Positions 25,901-40,900 of a stretch of 64,000 nt of DNA are shown piece after piece. The stretch covers positions 7,516,036 through 7,580,035 of the forward strand of contig JAQFVV010006231.1 of NCBI GenBank assembly GCA_028023455.1, in the 5' to 3' direction. Each line of letters begins with the position of its first letter. The first letter of the stretch is position 1. The notes under the pieces are model-generated. The model was not told where the DNA came from. It made no database searches and worked only from the letters and a program-made list of their open reading frames with translations. This DNA comes from Epiperipatus broadwayi. Its lineage: Eukaryota > Onychophora > Udeonychophora > Euonychophora > Peripatidae. The position numbers were made by a program, and so were the translations under genes.

Positions 25901-28900
25901 GATCTAGTTTTCTGTTATGTTTTTTTTTTTATGATGCTTGTCAGAAATACTTTATTTTATTTCTAGTATGGAATCCTTTGAGAATAAAACTTCAACAAAC
26001 ATTTGAATCCTTTGATAATAAAACTTCAATAAACATTTGTATGACAAATTTTATTTTCATTATTAATATATACATAAATTAATAATATTGTTTAAAAAAT
26101 ATATATATAATAAAATTTAAACTCGTAAAATGTAAATTGTTGATATAAATGTAATCGACATATATAAACTAATTATATATATGGGCCTTTTGACCAATAC
26201 TTTAGTGAATAGATATTTCTAAAATATAAAATTTTAAATACTATATATAATTAGTTTATATAACTATATTATAAGCATCAACAATTAAATACAACCAGAC
26301 ACAATAAAATATGTATCCTAAATCATGACCATTATGAATTAAATATATATTATATTAGTAGATGGTTTTTAGATCAATATATAATTATATAAACTAATAT
26401 ATTGTTTTAAGATTTTATTTTATGTATTAGAAATATATATCAAAATACATGGTTAAAAAAATGGAGAGGAGGATGAATATATCAGTTACATTTATACTAT
26501 ATTTATATTAATAATTTATGTACTTTTACATTATAATGATGTAAATTGTTGTATAAAATATTAGTTTTAGGTTTTATCAATGGAGAATTAGATTTATAGG
26601 GAAAAAGTAACAAAACCATAGTTCAAATGGTTCACTAAAACTATTAAATTAGCTGAAGTTTTTAATTTACTGTCTACTATATAAGTATTTATTAAATATA
26701 CAGCCATATTAATAATTGCATATATGATAAAAAATCAGAATCATTAATTATAGTCATTAGACTTTTTAAATGAATAATTTTATTTAATCATAAAAATTTA
26801 GGATATATTTTACCTCTTCAATAAAAATGTTAAGATGTTAAGTAGAAATTTACAATCAAAACAAAAATCTCTTTTTTTAAATTCATAATAAAATAACAAA
26901 AAGTTGGAAGATGAAGAAAGCCTTTCTAAAGTAAAAAATGAAAGAAACGTTTCCTGTTATTATTGTTTAATAAAATAAAAATGTCTATTCATTTGTTTAA
27001 AAAAACTATTCATGAGACTATGATTTATCAATAATTGAAGCCAAATAAACTTTATTTATTTTTAAGCTGTCATTTCTCTTTGTAAATTACTTATAATATA
27101 AACCACAGCGGTCCCCAACCTTTTTGCACTTAAGAGCATATTTTATAATACCGGCCAGGTGGCGGGCACCATTTATTTTTTCAACCAGGTGGGGGGCACC
27201 ATTTATTTTTTCAATGTAAATTTATAGCTGGATATTGTTAATAATACACAATGTCCCAAAAAATATTTCAAAAATAAAATTTTAACTTATAATTAACGTT
27301 TATATTTTTATGCTGTAAAAGAATAGTATGACCTACAATTTGATTACAATATAATACAATAATTTATAAGACATTTTAAAAATTAAATTTATTTATATCA
27401 GATAAATAATTTTTTATCGTGTTCGGATAGCGGCGGGTACACATAAAATGGTCTGCGGGCGCCATGGTGCCCGCGGGCATAGGGTTGAGGACCCCTGATA
27501 TAAACTATGTAACAATGTAATTCATTTTGTATTGCGTTGATTGGTAAATATATTATTTTTTTGCTAAATAAATTTTTTTTGTGTATTTATGAAATAAAAT
27601 TATTTTATATTATTTTGATTGCTAAATATTTTAATTATTTGCTAAACAAATTATTTTCATTGCTAAATATATTTTTTCTTTACCAAATTATCATATATAA
27701 TTGTCCCGCTTATGCTATCTTAAATTCTATCTGAAATAATTTTCTTGAAAACATTAAATATCAACATATAGTGATTATATTTGTTAATATATCTGATGTT
27801 ATGTATAAGTATTGTTAATATTAAACTAATAAGATTTATTTTGACTTATTTGATTGCAGCATTTCAATTCACGTTACTATAAATCAAAGATTCTAAAGAT
27901 AATTTATGACTAAGATCAAGAAAATATAGTTTCTGACTTGTTGAGTTTAATTTTAATAAAAATGTAGAATGTTTGAAACTTTCAAATCATTGGTTTAACA
28001 GAATAATAGAAACAAAAGCTAGACAGTTATCTAGCAAAACTGCTTCCAACTAAGAAATGCCAATATCCAGAAATTAATCTAGAGATTATACTACCATTTG
28101 ATATCTACTGCTTATTTACACATTTTTATTTTAAGTTAAAATAATGCGAGGATTACTATCATAGCTAATTAATAATAGATATTTTATAAGTATTAAAAAA
28201 GTCATATAGTAGCTTCTCTAAAAGCAGCAATTGTATCAAATGATTTTTTTGCATCTTTTATTTTGCATATAAGTGATTGTTTTATGATGCCTAATGCATT
28301 TTAACGAACAATTTTTAACTATTGCTTTTAAATTAATTGTTATAATTAAGAGTTTTTAAAAGAGAATATAATAGCCTGTATATATATAATATTTAAATAC
28401 ATGTATATTGTCTATACTAAACTTAATGTAATTATAAGGGCTCAGACTTTCAAACTTCCACAGCTGTCCATTCCATTTTATACAACTGATACACTTGACC
28501 ACATACATGTGAAAATGTGTATTAGTTGTATAAGATGAATTGGATACTTGTAGGAGTTTGAAAGTCTGAGTTCAAGTCCCTTACATATAGGAAACTTTTT
28601 TTTTTTTAAGTTTTGCCACTATTTATCTCTAGTTAAATATTCCATTGTTACTTAGTCCTAAATATTGTAGAATATGTTAAAATTACCACTAATAATTTAT
28701 TTTTATTTTTTTTAGCATGGAATTTTAATTCAACATCATTAATTACATGCCAAAAGATTGGTTCCCACTAATAATTGGTCACATATATACATTAATGAAT
28801 TTTTAAGAACAAAAATTTTTAAATATGCTTTTATACTGATATATTCCTCTTTTTTATTTCTTTATGGAATGCTCTCTAGTAGTCAAAAAATAAGTATTGA

Positions 28901-31900
28901 TTAATTATGCAAATTCAGATTACTGTCTCACTATGTATGCATTTCATGAATAACCTTCATTTATAAGGTGACTAGAGCCATTGCCATGTTAATAGTTTGA
29001 TATATTTCATTATCTTGCTCTTTTCTAATTTTTTTTTCTCCCTATGTTTTATTAAATGTAAGATTAAGTAATAATAACTCTTAATTTTAATATATTTAAG
29101 TAATAAGAAATTGGTGTTAAGTTGTTGCTGCTATTTGTATAGTGAAATTCAGGGTGCTAATATAGTGTACTGTCTGTCAGCTTTATTGATTTATATAATT
29201 ACCATGAAGCAGAAGAAAAAACTCATTGATAAAAAATAAAATGTTTGTATTTGTTCTTGAATTTATAACTATAATTGCGTATTAATTGCTGTATTTCAGG
29301 GATATTTTCTGTCAATGTCAGCCAGGTAGCATCAATAACTATTAAAATAATAATTATAATAATATCTATGTGAGAATGGCTTAGTAAAAATTACACTACT
29401 GAAATATTATTCATTAGTTGGAACTATTTCTTTCATTTTTTACTTTAGAAAGGCTTTCTTCATCTTTCTATGTTTAGTTTTTATCGCATTCATGCAGGAA
29501 AATGATATTTCGTACAAATATGTTGAACCAAAAAATGCATTGAAATATGTAGCAACTCTTCAAATATTTGGATATTTATCCTTGCTTATTAATGTCCAGA
29601 AGCTCTCATTTGAAGCCATTGATTTTAAATGTATATCACATTTAATATTTACTATTTCTTCTTCCAGGGTCGCTGAATCTGTATGTATAAATTCATTTAA
29701 TTTCATAGCGATATTTTCAGTTTTTCAAATTCCTTTGTGAAGAGTATTATATTTTCAACATATTTGTTATAGATTAGATTCTTTCTATCTTTAGACTCAG
29801 TCATATCTTTAAAATGTTTTAATTCACAACACTTCAGTTGCATTACAAACTTACTTAATTTTTCCTTGAATGACTTCAAAGTGCTTATCATAACTATTAC
29901 TGTTTTATCTTTTTCTTGTAGTTCTGTCTTTAAGTTATTCAGTTTTTCTGTAATATCACAGAAAAAGGTGAGGTCAAGAAACCATTCTTTGTCATTCAGT
30001 TCTGAATATGAATCACCTTTAGTTTCCAAAAATGATCTTATTTGTGGTCGTTCTCTGAATCTGATTAAAAATTTTGCTCAACTTACATCAATATGTAATG
30101 ATTCACTATGCTCACTCTCACATTCCTTTAGCAAATCCTGGAATTGACGACGTAACAAGTTTTTTAATCTTATTTTATTAACAATTTTGAAGGCAACACT
30201 CATAACATGATTTAATTTCAATACTTTTGAACACAAGGCATGCTGATGTATAATACAATGATAATCCATAAAACTAGGTAAATCATTATCTTTTCTCCTC
30301 ATCTGATCAGAAAGTCAAAGCAACAATGTAGAAAGATGTTGCAGAAATTGGCATATCAGATAAGACTCCTAAATAAAAAGTGAGATAAAGTTTGTAGAGT
30401 ACATTACTTATTTCAGTTAATAAACAATAAAAGAGTCTTTCCGAATACTGCTTTGGGTCTAATCAGCACTCTAGTCAATAAATAAAACTTTCATGCCTTT
30501 TTTCTAGGCAGGCAACATAGTACTTTTGGAATATTATTAAACTACTAAGAACAACTTGAGTAACCAGATATCAGAAGTTGTATTTTTATTTATGAAATAT
30601 TATTTAGTACACATGGACATTATGGCTATCCACTTAGATACATAATTTGAACCCAGTTCCTAATAGCTATCTGCGGCAGAAACCATCATTTGAAATATCT
30701 TTACAGATTTTGAATGACATTATTAAATATTAACTGTAATTGGTAAATTTCTTAATAGTTTTATCAACTATACTTCTCTATGTAATGATCATGTTTACAT
30801 ATGTAGCTGTGAACACACACATATATATATATATAATTGGCTAAATTGTATTGCAAATTTTACTTTTAATATTTGGCTTTTTTTATTATTAAAATTTATA
30901 CAAAAAAAAGATATAAAAGGAATATCAGAAATGATTTTTTTCCAACTGTTTTTTTTTATAAAATAATAACTATAAAAAAAATGCTTAGGAATGACTGAAA
31001 ATCTAATAATAATGTTGAATTGTCAAAAGTCTAATTTATCAGAAAAAAGATTATTTTATTTATGAGCAAAGATGGCTTGTGAACTCTTTTTTTTTAAGAC
31101 AGTTACTTTTACTTTTAAGAAATCATTAGCAAAAATTATGAGAGAAGCGTAGTTTGTCAGCTCGAAGATGAGAAAACCACGAATAATGCTTAAATCTGTT
31201 GATTAACTATTATTCTCTACTATAAATTTCTCGATAAACATTAAACCGTAAGAATAACAAAAATGATAAATAAAAAAAAAGTTCTATTTAGAAAAATCAT
31301 CATAAAATATTTTTTAGCGAATGATGCAAAATACGCACATGTAGTGTGTATGGTTTTCACATTATTGTAAGTTAAAGACAAGAATCGCTAATTAGAAAAT
31401 ACAAGCCTGTTTACTTTTTATATTCAAATCAGTTCTGAATTTATCACTATAATTCAGTGTTCACAACAGCTTCACGGTTTGTTTTTAGAGTTCTTGCAGG
31501 CTACCAATAGACCGCGGGTACCGTCTTGGACACTCCTGATATATATATTGAAAATTGTCTAGTAAAAGTGTAGATAAAACGGATGTGCTTTGGGGATGGG
31601 CGCTACAAAATATACTATTCTAATGCTTTTAAAATCTTATAAGATGAAATCAGGAATTGGCTTTCCAAATAGTTTTTTTTTTATAATAATTATTATTTAT
31701 TTATATGTTACTCTTGCTTTCAAAATTAATAGCATTATATATATATATATTTAACATAAATGACATTTTACTTCAGTCTTGTTAATATTTCACTTGAATA
31801 ATTTGCAAACAATGCTTTTATTAAGCTAGGAATTTTTTAGTGTGCTTGTATGTATCCAAATAATTAATATACTTGTTATATAAAAAAGGATACATTTCGA

Positions 31901-34900
31901 TATAATTATAATTTATATATCTTTCAAAATAATATATGAGAAATAATTTTTTTAAGTGTTTTCAATGGTTTTGATTTAAACTAAATATATTTGCATAACT
32001 TTTTATCTCAAATCATTAAATTTTCAACAATTAGAATAAATAAATAAATGTATGTAATCATTACTTTTAAAAAAATATAAAATTGAATATCTTGAAATTA
32101 AAAAAAAAAGTTATTACTTGCTTATTATCAAACTGTAGCAAAAAAAAAAATTCTGTTAAGTTCAATGAATTCTGCTAGATTTATTGAACATGTTAGGTTT
32201 TTTTTTTTAGTTAGTGTTTTTATCAATTGAACTAAAAGTAAACCAAAATCTAAAACTTATTTAGCAATCAACAATGAAAATAAATATAAATTCTAATGTA
32301 ATAGGATGTCTCCTTTGGAATCATGAAATCAGTTTGTCCAAATACATTCGATACTGCTGGATTAATCAAATCTCTTATTGTAAATTCTATTTTTGAATAA
32401 TTTTTGCTAAATTAAATTATATGTTGGTAAAATAGCACTTTTTAGAATTATATCAGAGTCATTGCCAGTTATTGATTTCAATTTTAGTTCCAATATTAAT
32501 TAGAATATCCTGAATCCATTGGCAAATAAACAAGTCAATAATTAATTTATGAAAATGTATATGATAATATAATTTATGTATGATTACATAACATTTGACT
32601 TAGTTATCTATGCTAAATTAGAAAATTTTCTTAGGGAAATGTTTGCATTAGAACATTTTATTATTTTTTAAGAACAACCTTTTTGTAGGATTAGCTACAA
32701 TTAGACAGGCTATAGTAAAAGATTGGTTTTATATTGGCAAAAGTGATCTCTATATATTGTCAATCATTTGAAGTGTGTACTGAATCTAAAAGCAGGTGAA
32801 TCAGAAGTCAAATAAGAATTGAGAATTATGGAAAAAATATTAGCAGTTTTAATACTCTAATGATGTCACAATTACAAACAAAACTGGAGAAGAGCTGAAT
32901 ACACTTTTTAGAAAAGTTAACGAATAGTTTAAGAATATGGTAGAGTTGTAATGAAAAATCTGGATTACATCTTTAGTTACATATCTTTAACAATAAAGAA
33001 ATTTGTTCATGCTACAGTTTTTGTTTTTTTTTTAAATTTCTGTAGAAATTAAAAAATCATGATAGATAATTGATTACTTTGAATTGGGTTTATTGACAAA
33101 ATCTGAGATTACCATGGACAAAAAGGAAAATGATCAGATTAAAGTTGTCAGTAGAAAAGTGTGTAATTTTTTGAAATGATTGATGGTGAAAAAAGATAAT
33201 TAGTGACAAAGATAGATTGATTCCATTGAGAAACTTAAACCCAACAGGTGGGGTTTTTTTTTTTTAGTGAAATCTCATTTATCAATCAGCAAGAATTGAT
33301 ATCTTGATTATAATTTTAATGAGTCAAGCTAAAAATTAATCAATGAAATTATATTTTAAGATATGTACTCACCGTAATTTTTTTTAAGGTGTACTAAATA
33401 TAAGAAAATTAATGCCTAATATATTAATCTCTTATCCTTAAATTTGTCTCTGCAAAGTGACAATTAATTAATGATAAATTATTGTACCATATGTTGCTGT
33501 ATTCACTATAATAATTAAATGAATTATAAATAAAATTTGAATCAATTTAAAAGTTATATTTTAGTATGTTGAAATTATTTATTATTTTGTAATGTTTTTC
33601 AAGTATTTAATTTTTTTTATAGATGTATTGTTGCATCATTAGAAGATCCTAATCTGTTTCTACTAGATAATCTTTTGACTTTAAAGCCTGTTAAATTTCT
33701 TGAAGGGGAGCTAATTCATGATGCAAGTATTATAATTTATTTGATTTAGATAACTAAACATATACTTCTGATTCTAGTTTTTTATTTTACTTTAAGTAGA
33801 TTTTATAATTCAAGAAATGTTATGATTTGCTTAATATTATTGTGAATATGTTTATATGTGTATATATGAGTTAGTATGTAAACGTACATATTTAAGTAAT
33901 GATATGCTATCCATGGGAGCAAGATAAGCATTGCTTCTTTTTGATATAATTACATCTTTGGGCTTTTTTAAATATTTCTTTATGATTATATTTTACAAAT
34001 TTTCCTTTTTTTAATGAAAAAGATCAAAAATCAAGCTTTTACTTATTTTAGCTTGGTCTAGTCATTAAATCATACTTGTTGCTTTCAAAGTGAGATAGTC
34101 TGTTAATGTTTTTCACATTAATAACTGTACTCTTTTTCTGCTGTGCATATAAGTGCTAATGAAAGTAGTTTTTAATTAAAACTATTCGATAATAGAAAAC
34201 TACTCTAATAAACTATGTTGAAGTAAATTGTAATTATTTAAATATATTTATAATAGCTAATACAGCATTTTGTCATGAACCTTATGAATTGTATATAATT
34301 GCTGTTTATCAAATTGACCAAGATATGTTAAAAATGTATTTAAAAATACAATTATTTTTTTTAAAATATGTATAATCTAAAAAAAATCCATCAATATGAA
34401 ATATGCATAGAAAATATCTAAATAAAGTTTTGTATTGTATTTTGTTTTGTTTTTTTAATTTTTATGTTTACAATAGATAAAAATATTCTGTTTTATTTTT
34501 TTATTAACTTTATTTTTTGTGTGTTGTAGTACATTATGTTGTTACAGATATTTTTTTCACTTTAATGTAATTAATTTCTTTTAATTTATATTTGATTTTG
34601 TTTGCTGTTTTTTTCCATTGCCTAATAACTTTATGCATATGTACAAGTGTTTGGTTTTATTAATATTTCTACAACCAAGAGAACAAGCTGGATTTAAAAG
34701 TGGTTTTAGTACAGTAGGTCATATCCAGTTATTGAGAGAAGTTATTGAAAGGACAAATGAATATGAGTTGCCATTATGCTTTGGATTTGTAGATTATGAA
34801 AAGGCATTTGATTCAAAAACATTTCTTCAGTGATTAAAACATTGGATCATCAAGGTATAGATATTGTCATATTTTAAAGAATATTTATAAAAATGCAACA

Positions 34901-37900
34901 GCAACAATTAAATTACATAATGGTACTAGGAAAGTCAACATTGAGAAGGATGTAAGACAGGGTGACTCCATATCCCAAAACTTTTTACAGCAATGCTGCA
35001 AGAAGTATTTTGTGAATTAAAATGGGAATATAAAGGAGTGAAAGTAAATGGAAATTATTTAAGTCATTTAGATTTTGCAGATGTAGTCATTTTTGCAAAT
35101 AATGCTTTAGAGCTGCAGGAAATATCAGATGAAAGTAGGACTAATGGATTAATCATGATGAGTTAGAAGAAGTTAACAGCTACAAATATCTTGGTCAGAT
35201 GAAGCATGATGGATGAAATTAATCATAGAATTAAACTTGTTTGGAGTGCTTTTGGTAGAAATAACTTAATACTAAAAGGAAATATATTTGTGTTTGAAAA
35301 GAAAGGTATTTAATAAATGGGTTTTACCAGTTGGACACTTAATAGAAGAGCAATACAGAGACTTCAAACCATTCAAAGATGTATGGAGAAATGCATGTTA
35401 GGAGTAACAAGAAGAGATCGAAAACCCAATATGTGGGTAAGAGAACAAACAGATGTTACTGACCTTATTGAAAAAGTTAAAAGACTGAAGTGGAGTTGGG
35501 CTGGATATATTGCTAGAAGAGATGATAATAGATGGACAATTGAAATCTTAAACTGGATTCCAAGAGATTGTAAAAGACCCAGAAAGAGTTCACATGTGAG
35601 ATGGATGGATGGAATAAGAAAGTGTGCAGGAGTAGTGTAGAGAAGTGAAGCTAAAGATCGAAGAAGATGGTTTGACTTTGAAGAGACCTTCATCCTGCAG
35701 TGGATTGATAATGGTTGATGATGATGAATTAAACAAATTCTCTTTTATTAATCACTGTAACAATGCTTAATTGATTTAACTTAATCAGTCCGACTGTTTT
35801 GACTGACCGGCACCTCTTTAGAACTAAACTATTGTATTTAAAAAAAAAATGGATTTGTTTAATTATTTATAAATTTTATCGATGCATGTAGAAAGATATA
35901 TGGTGAAATGAAAAATATAATACTTCATAAACAAAAAAATACATGAGAATGTATAAATGTTCCACAATGCATTTGATAAGTTAATAACATAATTCACAGG
36001 GAAATAATATACTTCATGTCTTAATAAAGTAATTTATAAATACTTTTTTATAAATAAGTATTTAATTATATAAAACTGGCAAGAACTTTTTTTTTTTTTA
36101 AATACAGCTTCGCTCATTTTAATATTTCATAAAGTTTATAATTTTTTGATTATTGTTTTTTTTTTTTTTATATTCCATATATGCAGTTCACTCGTATATA
36201 ATTAAAATGTCTGTACATGTGATTAATAATCATACGTTAAACTAACATTTATAATATTTGCCAAATTGTAAGATTGTAAATGAGGTAGAAGTTATTTATA
36301 CTTTACATCATCATTATCAATCCACTGCAGGATGAAAGTCTTTCCAAGTTCAGTCCATCTTCAACATATATATATATTGAACTATACTTTACATAATGTG
36401 TTTAATGTTATGAAGCTGTTTTAAATATTTTTAATTACATGTTTATAAAATTCATACTGTAAAATAGATAAGATTACAAATCATGTGTTACTATTAGAAG
36501 CTGTAATTGCTATTCAAATCTCCAGCTTACTTGATAAAGAAAAATTCTATCTGAAACATGTAGGATTTTATTAAACTGAGTAGCATTTATCAATATTTAA
36601 GTTGTGCTTGCAGAAGAATGCTGTAAGATTTGTTCTGATAATTAAATATAATATGTATATACACATATACTCATACAGAATGAATAGAACTTTATATGGA
36701 TGGGGAATCTATTATGCTTTAATTAAAGGATGTGTGTCACTAATAATCCAAGGTAATATATTTTCAGAATAGAGTTTTAGAATTAAGACAATCAAGTACT
36801 AGAAATAAAAAAATTACCATTTCCACTATATTTTTCCCCAGTATTTTTTTTGTATAAAATCAATTATAATATTCTACACAATTGTTGGCATATTTTTTAT
36901 AAATTCTGATAAAAGAACTTGTACATGTCTGTTTGAAAAGATACAAGATTATTCATGTATTCAGATGCCACCTCAAGACAAGAAGAGTGCTAGATTTGAC
37001 CAGCTTAACCATATAATAATATTCTTCCCAAGCAGCCTCTCCTTGTATCTAGTGGCCAGCATGCATGATGATGAACTCTTTTCTTAGTCACTAGGAAGAG
37101 ATGACCTGGATACACATTGAAAATTTTTAACAAATGATAATCAATCATTACTTTGGTTAATGCAATCAGGTATTTACTAAAGAATTCATTTCCAGTCATC
37201 ATCACAAAAATGAATCAAAAAATAGTAATTTTTTAATGAATGGAATTTAAGATTTTATCAAATCTCACCAATCCGAGAACTTCCAAGTGATAGAAAACAA
37301 TGCACTTTTTGAATGTTTGTAATCTTAATGATGGCAACTTATTCGTCTTGATTACAATGATGGCAACATGTTAGTCTTGATTACAAGATGTATTAGGCTG
37401 AAAGTATCCAGTTATTTTAGCATTAAGTGAGACTTGAGTTCAGTTTTAGAATGAACAAGAGTTGATAGAATTCTATGCTTTTAAATATTCTGTAATATAT
37501 ATTTTATATATAAAGTAAATTTATATCAGTTCAGAAGTTTCATATATAAACCTGCTCAATATACAATAGTTACATGAACATTTCCTTGGCCTCTGTAAAT
37601 ATATATATATAAAAATTTAGCTCTCCTGAATGTAATTCATTTTAATAAACTTAAGAGTTTGATATAATCATACTTAGAGATTGTAATTACTCTTAGTAAT
37701 CTCACAGTTCAAATTTTGTTGAATATATAGCTTTAGAAAAATTTGATAACCAAGTGAAACTTTTTACACATATTTATTTTCCAGTGTTATTAATTTCTTT
37801 TATTATATTTTTTTCATATAGCAATATTTTTTCATCTATGATCTTAACCCTAATATTCAGAACGAACTTGTTTAGTCTTATTATTATGGCAATGTGAGTC

Positions 37901-40900
37901 AATTAAAGTTTTTTTTTTTTATCCATTACTGTATACTTGAATATTATATTAGTCAAAATATAGGCTAAGAGTGAATAGTCATTAATTTGCTCCTGAATAT
38001 TTTTATTTAACAAAGATCTTCATTTTATCAGTCTATGATAGCATCATAATCAGTTATTGGCCAAAAGGCAAGTCTCACCAAATCACACTGTCTAAAGCTT
38101 TTTGATCTTGTTCTACTTTTAAAATGCTCATACCTATTTTCTTCTTTAAAACCATCACTAAATGGTGTTTTTTTTTCCTTTTTCCTTCACAACTTCTATA
38201 ATCACTTTCAATACATCTTTTTATAGAATAGTCATTAATTTGTTTCTGAATATTTTTACTTAACAAAGATCTTCATTTTATCAGTTTATGATAGCATCAT
38301 AATCAGTTATTGGCCAAAAAGCAAATCATCTAATCACACTTTCTAAGGTTTTCTGATTTTGTTCTACTTTTTAAAATGCTCATATTTATTTTCTTCTTTA
38401 AAACCATCACTAAGTGTTTTTTTTTTTCCTATCTTTTTCCCACACAACTTCTATAATCACTTTCAATACATCTTTTATAATTTATTTGCTTGTAATCTAG
38501 TTCTTTTTTTCTTTGTAATTTATTAAAATGATTTTTCCATTTATTATTTTAATACTTTTACATTCTGATATTTATAACTTATCATTTTCATAATTTTTTT
38601 GTCATTACTTCCATCATTAGTTATCCATCTTCCCAAATATTTAAAATCAACCTGCTCTATAATTTCCTAACTAAAGCTTCTTATTTTATTTTATTTTTCG
38701 CTTAATCTACTTTCATTTTTTAATTTTGTCAACATTTACTTTCATCACAAACTTACTACAAGTTTTATCAATCCTCCTTAATGTTCAGCAAATTTATAGT
38801 TAACTATTCCAATGCTAATTTCATCATTGTTAGAACAACATTCATTTAATAATTTATCTAAATATATATTAACTAAAACAAGAGAAAGACAATATCCCTG
38901 TTTTATACCTTATATTACTTCTGATTTTAAATGATTACTGAAATTTCTGCTGTTTTTATAAAATAAAATTTTGTCCAAAATTTCAGTAACATATTTGCAT
39001 GTTCAAATGTACTGTTTAAATTATGACAAATATATATTCACATATAAATATATGTAATTTATATTTATCAAATTTTTATTATGTACTTTTTAAAAATCAT
39101 TATTAAAAAATAATCATTTGAAACAACAATTAATTTTAAAACATTTTCATTTCAATATTTTTTGTTTAGTTGTTAACAATTTTTGTATCCGGAAAATTAA
39201 CATCTTATATCCATTTTTATGAAAACAATACAGATTTTGTTAATTCTTTAGGTAAGTATTAAATTATTTGAATATTTACATTTTGATTTTTTACTGTATT
39301 GTAATGGCATTTTTATCATGAGATAATTGATTTTGAAAAAATAAAATAAATATTATTTTAGTTAATTCGTATTATAAATTAAGCACTCTTGGGGTTTCAC
39401 TTTTTTGCAATAATGTTCTGAATGATCAAATAATATAACATTTCAGGATTGAATATCATTATTAAAATTTTTTGAGTCATTATAAAGATATCTGATGAGT
39501 TTATGATGATTATCGATAGATGATTACTGCTAAACATCTACTTTTAAAAGGATTATTAATCTTAAATATACCAATGGAATTTTAAATGTAAATAAAAAAA
39601 TCGTTCTTATATCATTTTGAATTTCTTATATCTATGACCTCATATATATGAATATAATTGTCAATATCAAAGCATTTTTTGCTCTTTGACAGAGCCAGTA
39701 ATTAAGCCTGAAAAATGTACATCATAGATTTATTTATTTAGATTATCAATTATTTATTAATTATTATTAAATAGATTTACTTATTGTGTTTTGCATTAGA
39801 TGATATAATATCACATTTATCTTTCATTAGCATTTATGTATATAATTAACTGAAAATAATGATCAATTTGTTTTTTTTTTAAAAAAATTGAATCTTACTA
39901 ACTCTTAAGAAAGACATCTAATAACAATATTAATTAAATGTAGATGATGATATATTTTTCTTAGCATTGTAATAAGTAGGAAGAGATTTAATGGATTATT
40001 AAATTCATCCATACCTTTGTTATTGTAATAATTTTTGTTCTGCTTCAAGAACCATAGATAACTTTGTTTATTTAGATTTACTCTTTTCAGACTACTCATT
40101 TCTTTGGGCCCACTGGATTATGGAATCCTATACCAAATTAAATCTCTTTTTTTTTTAACATTTTTTTTCATGCTATTTTCTATTTTCAGTTATTAAAGAA
40201 ATCAGGCAAACATAGGTGTGAATCATTTTTAATCTTTATTATGTTAATTCTTTTGATTATATATATTTTAATCAGAAAGAATTTTTAATTTCAATGATCT
40301 AATACATAATTATTGTTACGCATTTATTTAATTATTTTATCACATCATAGATTAAGATTTTCTACAAGTTTAAGCTTTACTTATAGTATTAGATTTTTTT
40401 GTTAAGAATAGTCATTTTCATTCAACAATGATTTTCCAATTGTGTATATATAACTAAAAATAGGTTTGATTTATATTATAGCTTATAACAGTTTAATTTC
40501 TTATTTGCTATGTTTATAATTTTACTACAGAATGTTTTGCTCATACTATTTTAAAGATAAGATGCTAGAAATTTCTAGTGGACTAAGATTTTGTTACTGG
40601 TTTTAGGCTATGACAACTGTTATTTTGTCCCACTATATAAATTTATTTACGACTATAAAGAAAATATATTAGCACAATTTCATTATTAATTTACAAATTT
40701 TGCATTTTTATTTTATCCTGCTTTGTATTCTTTTTTTACAGGGTTTTTTTATATATTTTTATTTTGTACCATAAAATATTTCATATGAATTGAAGTTATA
40801 TGTTGAGCCATTTTAATTCTATCACAGGTTACTTTTTTTACTTATTTGATTTGACAATTTAAATTTATTTTTAAAATTTGGAAGTCTGTTTAATAAAGTA

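Noticed and set aside
33623-33731. Using the GT at 33727 (GATGCAA|GT-type cut) as a normal donor for this eIF3m exon
   Set aside because: It would shift the frame and break the conserved ELIHD-LLTIF junction.
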